A DNA stretch of 64,000 bases, from contig CAMVDV010000015.1 in the NCBI GenBank assembly GCA_947166305.1, positions 1 to 64,000 on the forward strand. The letters run 5' to 3'. This document shows, one piece after another, positions 58,112 to 64,000 of this stretch. The stretch's first letter is position 1. The number at the start of each line of letters is the position of its first letter. Under the pieces are notes generated by a model. That model was not told where the DNA came from, made no database searches, and worked only from the letters and a program-made list of their open reading frames with translations. Position numbers and translations under genes: made by a program. Source of the DNA: an uncultured Prevotellaceae bacterium (GTDB lineage Bacteria; Bacteroidota; Bacteroidia; Bacteroidales; Bacteroidaceae).

Positions 58112-58112
58112 C

Positions 58113-58271
58113 ATGAAAAGGACTTATCTGATGCCTGCAATGCAGGTGAACGAAGCTCAAGTAGCAAACATGATGGCCGTCAGCATTGTAGACGGCAACG
58201 CCGACCCCGGACAGCCTGTTCTCGGCAAGGAGGATGAGAGCTGGGATATCTGGGCAGACGACGCTGAGTAA
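58113..58271 (+). CDS. Small acidic protein, 52 residues
   Basis: ATG 58113 begins 1 nt after the stop codon of the preceding gene (TAACATG) and ends TAA at 58271, just before a terminator. Sequence begins MKRTYLMPAMQVNEAQ and ends ESWDIWADDAE: a basic start, a short hydrophobic middle (VANMMAVSIV) and a Gly/Asp/Glu-rich tail with two Trp. Small proteins of this layout (MKxTYxxP start, acidic Trp-containing end) are frequent in Bacteroidetes near secreted proteins. No signal peptide. Function unknown; tight coupling to the upstream gene supports that it is translated. Confidence 0.72.
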   Translation: MKRTYLMPAMQVNEAQVANMMAVSIVDGNADPGQPVLGKEDESWDIWADDAE

Positions 58272-58285
58272 GCACGAACCGAAGG

Positions 58286-58325
58286 AGGTGTGCCCGCGAC
58301 AAGACGGGCGCACCTCTGCTTTTTC
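58286..58325 (+). terminator. Terminator after the small-protein gene
   Basis: 11-bp stem AGGTGTGCCCG/CGGGCGCACCT (58286-58296/58305-58315, one G-U pair), 8-nt loop, then a T5 run. Ends the 52,659-58,271 unit. Confidence 0.85.
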
Positions 58326-58432
58326 CTGACCACGAGCTCTGCAAATCACGCGAATTCATACCTGAGGAAAAGGGATTCGGGCGGTGGGCGGAGTTCGTGG
58401 CTTGTGTTAAAGACATAGCCTGAAAACAGAAC

Positions 58433-59344
58433 ATGAACAAGAAACTCATCACCATCCTTGGCCCAACGGCATCGGGCAAGACACGGCTTGCGGCACATCT
58501 TGCTGCCAGTCTGGGCGACGCGGAGATTATCAGTGCCGACAGCCGCCAAGTGTATCGTGGCATGGACATCGGCACGGGCAAGGACTTGGCGGACTATGTG
58601 GTGGAGGGGAAAACGGTCCCCTGCCATCTCATCGACATCTGTGAGGCCGGCGAGAAGTACAATCTCTTCCGCTACCAGCAGGACTTCCGCCAGGCATACG
58701 ACGCGATTCTCGCCCGCGGCCACCGGCCCATCCTCTGCGGAGGCACAGGGCTGTACATAGAGGCCGTGCTGAAGGGGTACAAGATGGAGGCTGTGCCGGA
58801 GAACAAGGCGCTGCGCGAGCGGCTGAAGGACTGCTCGCTGGCGGAGCTGAAGGCAATCCTGGAGCAGTACAAGACGCTGCACAATGTGACGGACCTCGAC
58901 ACGCCTAAGCGTGCCATCCGCGCCATCGAGATTCAGATGTATTACCGTGAGCACGGCACGCAGGATAGGGATTTCCCGTCGACGGACAGCATTATCGTGG
59001 GCGTGGACGTCGATAGGGAGCTTCGTCGCAGGCGCATCAGCGAACGTCTGCGGCACCGGCTGGAGGAGGAGGACATGGTTGGCGAGGTGCGCCGCTTGCT
59101 TGAGCGCGTCCCGGCCGAGGATATCATGTATTACGGGCTGGAGTATAAGTATCTGACGCTCTTTGTGCTTGGCCGCCTGCCGTACGATGAGATGGTGCGA
59201 CAGCTTGAGATAGCCATCCATCAGTTTGCCAAGCGGCAGATGACGTGGTTCCGTGGCATGGAGCGTCGCGGTTTCTGCATTCACTGGATCGACGGGACGT
59301 TGCCCGTGGAGGAGCAGGTGGAGCGCATCAGGGGAATACTATAA
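58433..59344 (+). CDS. miaA: tRNA dimethylallyltransferase
   Basis: 303 residues. Adds a dimethylallyl group to A37 of tRNAs reading UNN codons. P-loop GPTASGKTRL (about 10-19), SADSRQVYRGMDIGTGK, the substrate-binding HLIDICEAGEKYNLFRYQQD, GGTGLYIEAVLKG, and late RQMTWFRGMERR. Bacteroidetes often carry two MiaA paralogues; this one is a shorter, diverged form in places (TGKDLADYVVEGKTVPCHLID), so dimethylallyltransferase is sure but which paralogue is not. Convergent with the M23 gene. Confidence 0.93.
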   Translation: MNKKLITILGPTASGKTRLAAHLAASLGDAEIISADSRQVYRGMDIGTGKDLADYVVEGKTVPCHLIDICEAGEKYNLFRYQQDFRQAYDAILARGHRPILCGGTGLYIEAVLKGYKMEAVPENKALRERLKDCSLAELKAILEQYKTLHNVTDLDTPKRAIRAIEIQMYYREHGTQDRDFPSTDSIIVGVDVDRELRRRRISERLRHRLEEEDMVGEVRRLLERVPAEDIMYYGLEYKYLTLFVLGRLPYDEMVRQLEIAIHQFAKRQMTWFRGMERRGFCIHWIDGTLPVEEQVERIRGIL

Positions 59345-59423
59345 AGTCCTTAAGGTCTGCGATGACTTTAAGGACTCTAAGGGATTTTTGTTGAACGCTA
59401 AGGACTTTGCTGTCTTTAGCGTT
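59345..59423. terminator. Two hairpins between convergent genes
   Basis: AGTCCTTAA/TTAAGGACT (59345-59353/59368-59376), followed within 12 nt by a T5 run, serves miaA. AACGCTAA/TTAGCGTT (59394-59401/59416-59423) lies just after the stop of the minus-strand M23 gene and can serve that gene. Confidence 0.7.
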
Positions 59424-59430
59424 AAGGTGT

Positions 59431-60399
59431 TCAGTTGTACTTGAGGATTTGTCCTGGCCGAAGGACGGTGGTCCGCTTGATGTGGTTCAGGCGGCAGAGT
59501 CGGTCGATGCTTGTCCCGCGCTTTCGTGCGATGGAGGACAGTGTCTCTCCAGACCTTACCTTGTGGTTGCGTGCGCGTGGCTTGGACCTCATCTGCTGTA
59601 TCTTTTCCTGCTGGAATGCTTGGCTTTCGGCTTCCTTGGCGATGAGTGCGTTGGCTGCCTCTTCGTCCATTTCCTCTTCTCCGCCCACGACGTTGTCTGT
59701 GGCGGCGAGCATGGTGCCGCGTCCATTGGAGCGGAAGATATAGAAGTCGCCCTTGACGTCCTGTGCCTCGAAGTCAAAGAGTCTCTCGGGATCGATGAAC
59801 TGTCCGAGCAGACGTGTCTCGAAGTGGAGGTGTGAGCCTGTGGAGCGTCCGGTGTTGCCGCCGAGGCCGATGGCTTGTCCTGCCTTGACTATCTGGTTAG
59901 CCCTGACGAGGTGTCGGCTCATGTGCCCGTAAACTGTCTCGAGACCGTTGGGGTGACGGATGACGATGTAGTTGCCATATCCTGCACGCTCAAAGCTGAC
60001 CACGCGCACTTTGCCTGAGAATGCTGCGCGGATGGTGTCGCCCACGAAGACTTTGATGTCGGTTCCGTAGTGCTGACGGCGGAATGAGCGCCGGTAACCG
60101 TAGTGGCTTGTGACCATACGGCTGTCGCATGGCATGTGGAACTGCCGGAGGTCGATGCGGTACTCAGCGGGGAGGCTGGCGTTGTAGGTGCGAGTGTACT
60201 CGTTGTCCCAGTTGGGATAGAGTGCAGCTGCGGGGTTTTGCAGTTCGGTGAGCGTTTCGTGTGCTCCCAGTCGCATGAGTGCTATGCTGTCCACGGCTCT
60301 CATTTTGTGGTCGATGGGTGCCACGCTTGCGAGTCTGTCCTGTGCCGTGCCCGCTGCGCAGAAGGCGAGGAGCAGGGATAGGGTGGTGAGTATCTTCAT
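59431..60399 (-). CDS. M23 peptidoglycan endopeptidase with C-terminal LysM
   Basis: 322 residues. Signal peptide (MKILTTLSLLLAFCAAGTAQ). The LytM/M23 zinc peptidase domain (about 95-200) has all ligands: H110 and D114 (QHYGTDI), H159 (YGHMSRH) and H190-x-H192 (SHLHFE). An acidic linker (GGEEEMDEEAANALIAKEAE) leads to a LysM peptidoglycan-binding domain at 277-322 (HKVRSGETLSSIARKRGTS, RPGQILKYN). Domain order is catalytic then LysM, the reverse of E. coli NlpD. Follows ndk by 38 nt on the same strand. Confidence 0.93.
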   Translation of the reverse strand: MKILTTLSLLLAFCAAGTAQDRLASVAPIDHKMRAVDSIALMRLGAHETLTELQNPAAALYPNWDNEYTRTYNASLPAEYRIDLRQFHMPCDSRMVTSHYGYRRSFRRQHYGTDIKVFVGDTIRAAFSGKVRVVSFERAGYGNYIVIRHPNGLETVYGHMSRHLVRANQIVKAGQAIGLGGNTGRSTGSHLHFETRLLGQFIDPERLFDFEAQDVKGDFYIFRSNGRGTMLAATDNVVGGEEEMDEEAANALIAKEAESQAFQQEKIQQMRSKPRARNHKVRSGETLSSIARKRGTSIDRLCRLNHIKRTTVLRPGQILKYN

Positions 60400-60437
60400 A
60401 CTGTGTCTTTTCTTTCTTTTTTAGGGTTCTGCGTTCT

Positions 60438-60899
60438 TCAGGACATGTCCAGAGCGTAGAGTCTGTCCATGTTGAGGTCGCCCAGGTCGAAGAGTTCTTC
60501 TGGCTTGAAGAATCTGCGGAGTTCTATTTGTGCCGAAGTGGGCGAGTCGGAAGCATGGACGATGTTCTGCTGGTTGCTCATGCAGTAGTCTCCTCGGATG
60601 GTTCCGGGTTCTGCCTTTCGTCCGTTGGTGTATCCGGTGATGAAGCGTACGACTTCGATGGCATCGGTGCCTTCCAGACACATGGCGATGACGGGTGTGC
60701 GCATCATGGAGGCTTTGAGTGCGGGGAAGAAGGGTTTGCCCACGAGGTGGGCGTAGTGCTCGTTGAGGATTTCATCGTTGAGCTGTAGCATCTTCATGCC
60801 GACGATGCGCAGTCCTTTCTTCTCGAATCGGCTTGTTACTTCGCCTATCAAGCCGCGCATCACGGTGCTGGGCTTGAGCAGAACAAGTGTTCTTTCCAT
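60438..60899 (-). CDS. ndk: Nucleoside diphosphate kinase
   Basis: 153 residues from ATG at 60899 (MERTLVLLKPSTVMRGLIGE); the frame is open 62 codons further upstream but that crosses the promoter and the family starts here. Transfers phosphate from NTPs to NDPs through a histidine: NIVHASDSPTSAQIELRRFF carries the active-site His. KPFFPALKASMMRTPVIAMCL and GxYTNGRKAEPGTIRGDYC-like segments confirm. Own consensus promoter. Confidence 0.96.
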   Translation of the reverse strand: MERTLVLLKPSTVMRGLIGEVTSRFEKKGLRIVGMKMLQLNDEILNEHYAHLVGKPFFPALKASMMRTPVIAMCLEGTDAIEVVRFITGYTNGRKAEPGTIRGDYCMSNQQNIVHASDSPTSAQIELRRFFKPEELFDLGDLNMDRLYALDMS

Positions 60900-60957
60900 T
60901 GCTGTCCGGTTTGGTTTTCCCTGAGATGGGAAAGGGCGTTTTTTACGTTTCCGACTG

Positions 60958-60989
60958 CAAAGGTACGAAAAATTGGCGATATAGCCAAA
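60958..60989 (-). promoter_or_regulatory. Consensus promoter for ndk
   Basis: On the minus strand TTTG (60989-60986), 20-nt spacer, TACCTTTG (60965-60958), 59 nt before the ATG. Confidence 0.82.
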
Positions 60990-61052
60990 CACTTTTACTA
61001 TTTTTAACGCGCCAGGGGCGTTCTTGACGTTTCGGAGGGGAGCGGGGATGTG

Positions 61053-61140
61053 AATCTCCGCGTGCTGCAATGCAAAACGCCGCACGCGGGGATGGACATC
61101 TCCGGGTGCGGCGTTTGCGATTCCGGCGTGCGGCGTTTGC
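61053..61140. repeat. 22-nt tandem array, 4 units
   Basis: Units start at 61053, 61075, 61097 and 61119: AATCTCCGCGTGCTGC, AAACGCCGCACGCGGGG, CATCTCCGGGTGCGGCG, GATTCCGGCGTGCGGCG. Lies between the TolC stop and the ndk promoter; a weaker unit precedes it (61031). Confidence 0.86.
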
Positions 61141-61156
61141 AGCCGCCGGCTGTGGC

Positions 61157-62584
61157 TTACTTCAGTGTGCCCTGTGCCTTGAGGAGCTTGGTGCGTGCCA
61201 CTTGGAGCTGACAGCGTGCGTTGACGTGGTCTGCCGAAGCCTGTTGCCAGATGGCCTGCGCGTCGAGCAGCTGCGAGAGGGGCTCCACGCCGGCGTCATA
61301 CTGCTGCCGTGCCAGCCGCATGTTCTCGGCGGCCTGCTCCAGACTGCGCTCTGTGATGCTGAGTTCGGTCTGCGCCTCGCTGAGGTTGTTTGCGGCCTGT
61401 GCCAGCTCGAGCTGCATCTGTTCGGTGAGGTTCTGCTGCTCCGTCTCGGCTATCTGCCGTCGCGCCTTGGCGGAACGGAGCTTGTAGGTGCGCTCTCCGA
61501 AGGTGATGAGGGGCACTTTGAGCGTTGCTCCCACGGCGGCACTGCCCGAGTCGAGCAGTTTGCTGCCTGCGAGTCTCACGCCGTTGGTGTAGGAATATCC
61601 GGCAAAGAGAGCCAGTTGCGGCAGGAAGTCGCTGCGCGTGAGCTTCACCTGGTGCGCGGCGATGTCGGTCTTGGCCTGCAGGATGGCCGTCTCGGGGCGG
61701 GCTTCGACGGAATACTGTTGACCACCCGCCATTGACCACTGAGCGACGTCGAGCTGTTCGCTGTTGAGCTGCAGGGGAGTGCTAAGGGGGAGTCCGACGA
61801 CGTGGCAGAGGTTCATCGTGCTCAGCCTCGTGGCATTGTCGGCTCGCTGAATGGCAAGTTCGGCCTCATTGAGCTTCACTTGCACTTTCATCTGGTCGTT
61901 TCGCGTCTTCAGGCCGTGGCGTACGGCGCTCTCCACGTTTTTCATCAGCTCGTCGAGCAACTGCTTGTATGAGCGCGCCACGTCGGCCAGCTGCCGGGCA
62001 CGAATGGCCTGCATGTAGGCTTCGTCCGTGGCGAGCAGCACCTGGCTCTCGGTCAGGCGGATGTTCTCCCTTGCCATGTCGGCGCCACGCGACGCCATGC
62101 GGTAGGCCGCCGTTATCTTTCCGCCCATGTAGAGCGGCTGTGTGAGCGTGACACCGCCCATGAAGACGTTGCCAACCTTGTATTCGAGCTTCTGCGAGGG
62201 AAAGTCTGCATACTGACCCAGCGTGATGCTTCCGTCGGCACCCACCGTGGCGTTGGGCAGATAGGTGCCCGTGGCCGGGTTCAACATATAGATGGGCAGG
62301 TGCCCACCCGCTATGGAGAAGTCGCCCTTCGTGGTGGAATAGAGGTCGGCCGCTATGAGGTTGATGCGCGGAAAGTAGTTCGTGCGGTACGCCTTGGCGT
62401 CGTTCGTCGTCTGCTCCAGCGTCAGTCTCGACTTGGAGATGTCCTTGTTGTGCTCCAAGGCCAACTCGCGAGCCTGTTCGAGGGTGAGGCTTTGGGCACT
62501 CTCCTGTGCACCCATGCCCTGGCAGAAGACGGCTGCTGCCGCAAATGCCAGCAGCGCGGAGATGTGATGGCTATAGGTTCTCAT
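61157..62584 (-). CDS. TolC family outer-membrane efflux protein
   Basis: 475 residues. Signal peptide (cleavage near GMGAQ, 26), then the two-repeat coiled-coil/barrel layout of the outer-membrane efflux family: SLTLEQARELALEHNKDI at the N-terminus, a first helical repeat (ESQVLLATDEAYMQAIRARQ), then RPETAILQAKTDIAAHQVK and a second repeat with LRSAKARRQIAETEQQNLTE and YDAGVEPLSQLLDAQAIWQQA. Forms the outer-membrane exit duct for the RND pump encoded 9 nt upstream. Confidence 0.93.
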   Translation of the reverse strand: MRTYSHHISALLAFAAAAVFCQGMGAQESAQSLTLEQARELALEHNKDISKSRLTLEQTTNDAKAYRTNYFPRINLIAADLYSTTKGDFSIAGGHLPIYMLNPATGTYLPNATVGADGSITLGQYADFPSQKLEYKVGNVFMGGVTLTQPLYMGGKITAAYRMASRGADMARENIRLTESQVLLATDEAYMQAIRARQLADVARSYKQLLDELMKNVESAVRHGLKTRNDQMKVQVKLNEAELAIQRADNATRLSTMNLCHVVGLPLSTPLQLNSEQLDVAQWSMAGGQQYSVEARPETAILQAKTDIAAHQVKLTRSDFLPQLALFAGYSYTNGVRLAGSKLLDSGSAAVGATLKVPLITFGERTYKLRSAKARRQIAETEQQNLTEQMQLELAQAANNLSEAQTELSITERSLEQAAENMRLARQQYDAGVEPLSQLLDAQAIWQQASADHVNARCQLQVARTKLLKAQGTLK

Positions 62585-62593
62585 GTTTCAGTC

Positions 62594-64000
62594 TTACTTT
62601 ATCTTGAAGAACATTGCGTAAAGAACGGGAATGAAGATGAGGGTGATGAGCGTGCCGACGAAGAGTCCGCCCATAATGGTGACGGCAAGGCTGCCGAACA
62701 TAGCGTCGGGGATGAGCGGAATCATGCCCAGGATGGTGGTCAGCGAAGCCATCATCACGGGGCGCAGGCGGCTCTTGGAGCTGCTCACCAGTGCCTGCCG
62801 CGGGTCCGTCCCGCTGCTGATCTCCAGGTTTATCTCGTCCATGAGCACGATGCCGTTCTTGATCATCATGCCAATGAGACCCAGCACGCCCACAATGGCC
62901 ACGAAGCCAAAGGGCTTACCCGTAAGCAATACCGAAGGAATCACGCCCACGAAGATGAGAGGGATACAGCAGAAGATGATAGCCGGCTTTTTGAAATCCT
63001 TGAACAGCATGATGAGAATCATGATGATCAGTATGATGGCCAGGGGGAAGCCGTTGAAGAGGTACTTCATGGAACGGTCGCTCGCCATCTTCTCCCCTTG
63101 CCATGAGAGAGAATAGCCCGCCGGAAGCTGAATCTTGGCAATCTCTTTTGCCAGAGCCGCACGCGCTGCCTCCGTCCCGACCCCGGGCTTCGGCGAGCAC
63201 TGCACGCGTTGCTGGCGCTGACCGTTGTAGCGCATCACCACAGGCTCCTCCCATTTCAGCTCCACGCCCTTCGCCACCTGCTTGAGAGGCGTGGTCTGTA
63301 TCACCATCTCGATGGCGTCGTCCTTGCTGAGCGTGCCCGAGAGGAGCTGCTGCAAAGTGGAGCGATTGAGGAGATTGTTGAAGTTTGGCAGCATACCGAA
63401 CACCGGTACGTTCTCAATGCGGTCGATGTCGTTGCCCTGGGCATCGGTGCATTTCAGCACGATGTCTTCCTTGTGGATGCCATCGTAGAGCGTGGCAATG
63501 GGAATGCCGCTCGTGTAGGCCAGGATGGACGTTGCCACATCCACGCGGCTCAAGCCCGTGGTGCGGGCAGAAGGCTGGTCGTACTCCACGGAGAGCACAG
63601 GCACCTGCGGCTCCCAGTCGGACGTTGGCAGGTAAACCTTGTCCGAGGCGGCAATAATGGCCTTCGCCGAGTCGGCAAGCCTGTGCAGCACCGACGGATC
63701 AGGCCCGCTGAAGCACACCTCGATGGGGTACTTCTTGAACATAAGGTTGTACCGCTTCAACTTGATGTAAGCGTCGGGATAGCGTCTGTTCAGCTCCGTC
63801 TGGATGTCATCGATGTTCTCCACCAGCGCCTGAGGCGATTCAAAATCGATGATCAGTTCGCCGTAGGAGAGCGAAGGCGTGGCGATGCTGCGCACAAGGT
63901 TGTATCGGCTGGGCGTACCGCCGATGGATGTCGTGATGTGCGTCACTTCCTTCCTGCTCTTCAGGTAGTCGTTTATCTCTTCCAAGTCCTGCGCCACCTG
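62594..64000 (-). CDS. RND efflux pump inner-membrane subunit, 5'-truncated by the window edge
   Basis: About 469 C-terminal residues of an AcrB/HAE-type resistance-nodulation-division transporter; the frame is open at the window edge, so the GTG at 63997 is internal. Periplasmic porter domain (SYGELIIDFESPQALVENID, VYLPTSDWEPQVPVLSVEYD), then five to six membrane helices: PLAIILIIMILIMLF, AIIFCCIPLIFVGVIPSVLL, GFVAIVGVLGLIGMMIKNGI, the RLRPVMMASLTTILGMIPL motif, and the final VGTLITLIFIPVLYAMFF. Energised by proton flow; the membrane-fusion partner should lie upstream outside the window. Confidence 0.94.
   Translation of the reverse strand, partial: QVAQDLEEINDYLKSRKEVTHITTSIGGTPSRYNLVRSIATPSLSYGELIIDFESPQALVENIDDIQTELNRRYPDAYIKLKRYNLMFKKYPIEVCFSGPDPSVLHRLADSAKAIIAASDKVYLPTSDWEPQVPVLSVEYDQPSARTTGLSRVDVATSILAYTSGIPIATLYDGIHKEDIVLKCTDAQGNDIDRIENVPVFGMLPNFNNLLNRSTLQQLLSGTLSKDDAIEMVIQTTPLKQVAKGVELKWEEPVVMRYNGQRQQRVQCSPKPGVGTEAARAALAKEIAKIQLPAGYSLSWQGEKMASDRSMKYLFNGFPLAIILIIMILIMLFKDFKKPAIIFCCIPLIFVGVIPSVLLTGKPFGFVAIVGVLGLIGMMIKNGIVLMDEINLEISSGTDPRQALVSSSKSRLRPVMMASLTTILGMIPLIPDAMFGSLAVTIMGGLFVGTLITLIFIPVLYAMFFKIK

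Overview
This window comes from a member of the Bacteroidales, most like a Prevotella-type (Prevotellaceae) genome. Evidence: two SusC/SusD pairs, several Bacteroidetes-restricted secreted families (FISUMP, PCMD, calycin-like, Lnb_N/DUF4105), the polyamine enzyme NspC, many TAnnTTTG promoter elements with a TTTG box about 20 nt upstream, and the tuf-trpT-secE-nusG-rplKAJL-rpoBC order. No database search was possible; family names rest on recognised motifs and architecture.

Layout. 1-12,610: informational cluster (3' part of tuf, tRNA-Trp, secE, nusG, rplK, rplA, rplJ, rplL, rpoB, rpoC), with an attenuator-like hairpin and a repeat array between rplL and rpoB, closed by a strong terminator. 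12,866-14,245: secreted Ig-like/FISUMP protein. 14,246-14,924: repeat-rich gap and tRNA-Lys whose 3' end is duplicated, like an integration scar. 15,001-18,637: AI-2E-type permease, thymidine kinase, rsmI and a coiled-coil lipoprotein. 18,967-23,093: hflX, a predicted modification-dependent nuclease (HSDR_N-type nuclease + PUA/EVE-like + RAMA-like) and a RAYT-type tyrosine transposase. 23,124-31,787: fumarase, a Gly/Ser/Arg-rich secreted protein, nspC, a PCMD protein, the yicC-gmk-nadD operon, and a D,D-carboxypeptidase. 31,903-34,185: M6 metalloprotease. 34,817-51,660: one long operon-like run made of two modules, each fasciclin lipoprotein-SusC-SusD. 52,659-58,271: a secreted calycin-repeat protein with a C-terminal dockerin, an Lnb_N membrane protein, a multidomain PCMD/calycin protein and a 52-residue small protein. 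58,433-64,000: miaA, an M23/LysM endopeptidase, ndk, and a TolC-RND efflux operon that runs off the window.

The most unusual signal is in the gaps. At least nine clear loci, and a tenth weaker one, carry short tandem arrays with an exact 22-nt period. The cores are near-palindromic: CCGCGTGCGG or its complement in most arrays, and AACCCTGCAGGGTT-like in two. The period is not a multiple of 3, there are no CRISPR-like spacers, and units within a locus resemble each other more than units between loci. A second family of REP-like palindromes, and a 139-bp element with perfect 25-bp terminal inverted repeats, share the same gaps. The window also encodes a RAYT, the enzyme class known to act on REP sequences, and that gene itself appears to contain an in-frame array.

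Functionally the accessory genes are mostly cell-envelope: nutrient capture (SusCD with fasciclin lipoproteins), secreted proteins of unknown role, peptidoglycan enzymes and drug/solute export. The nuclease is a stand-alone candidate anti-phage gene.
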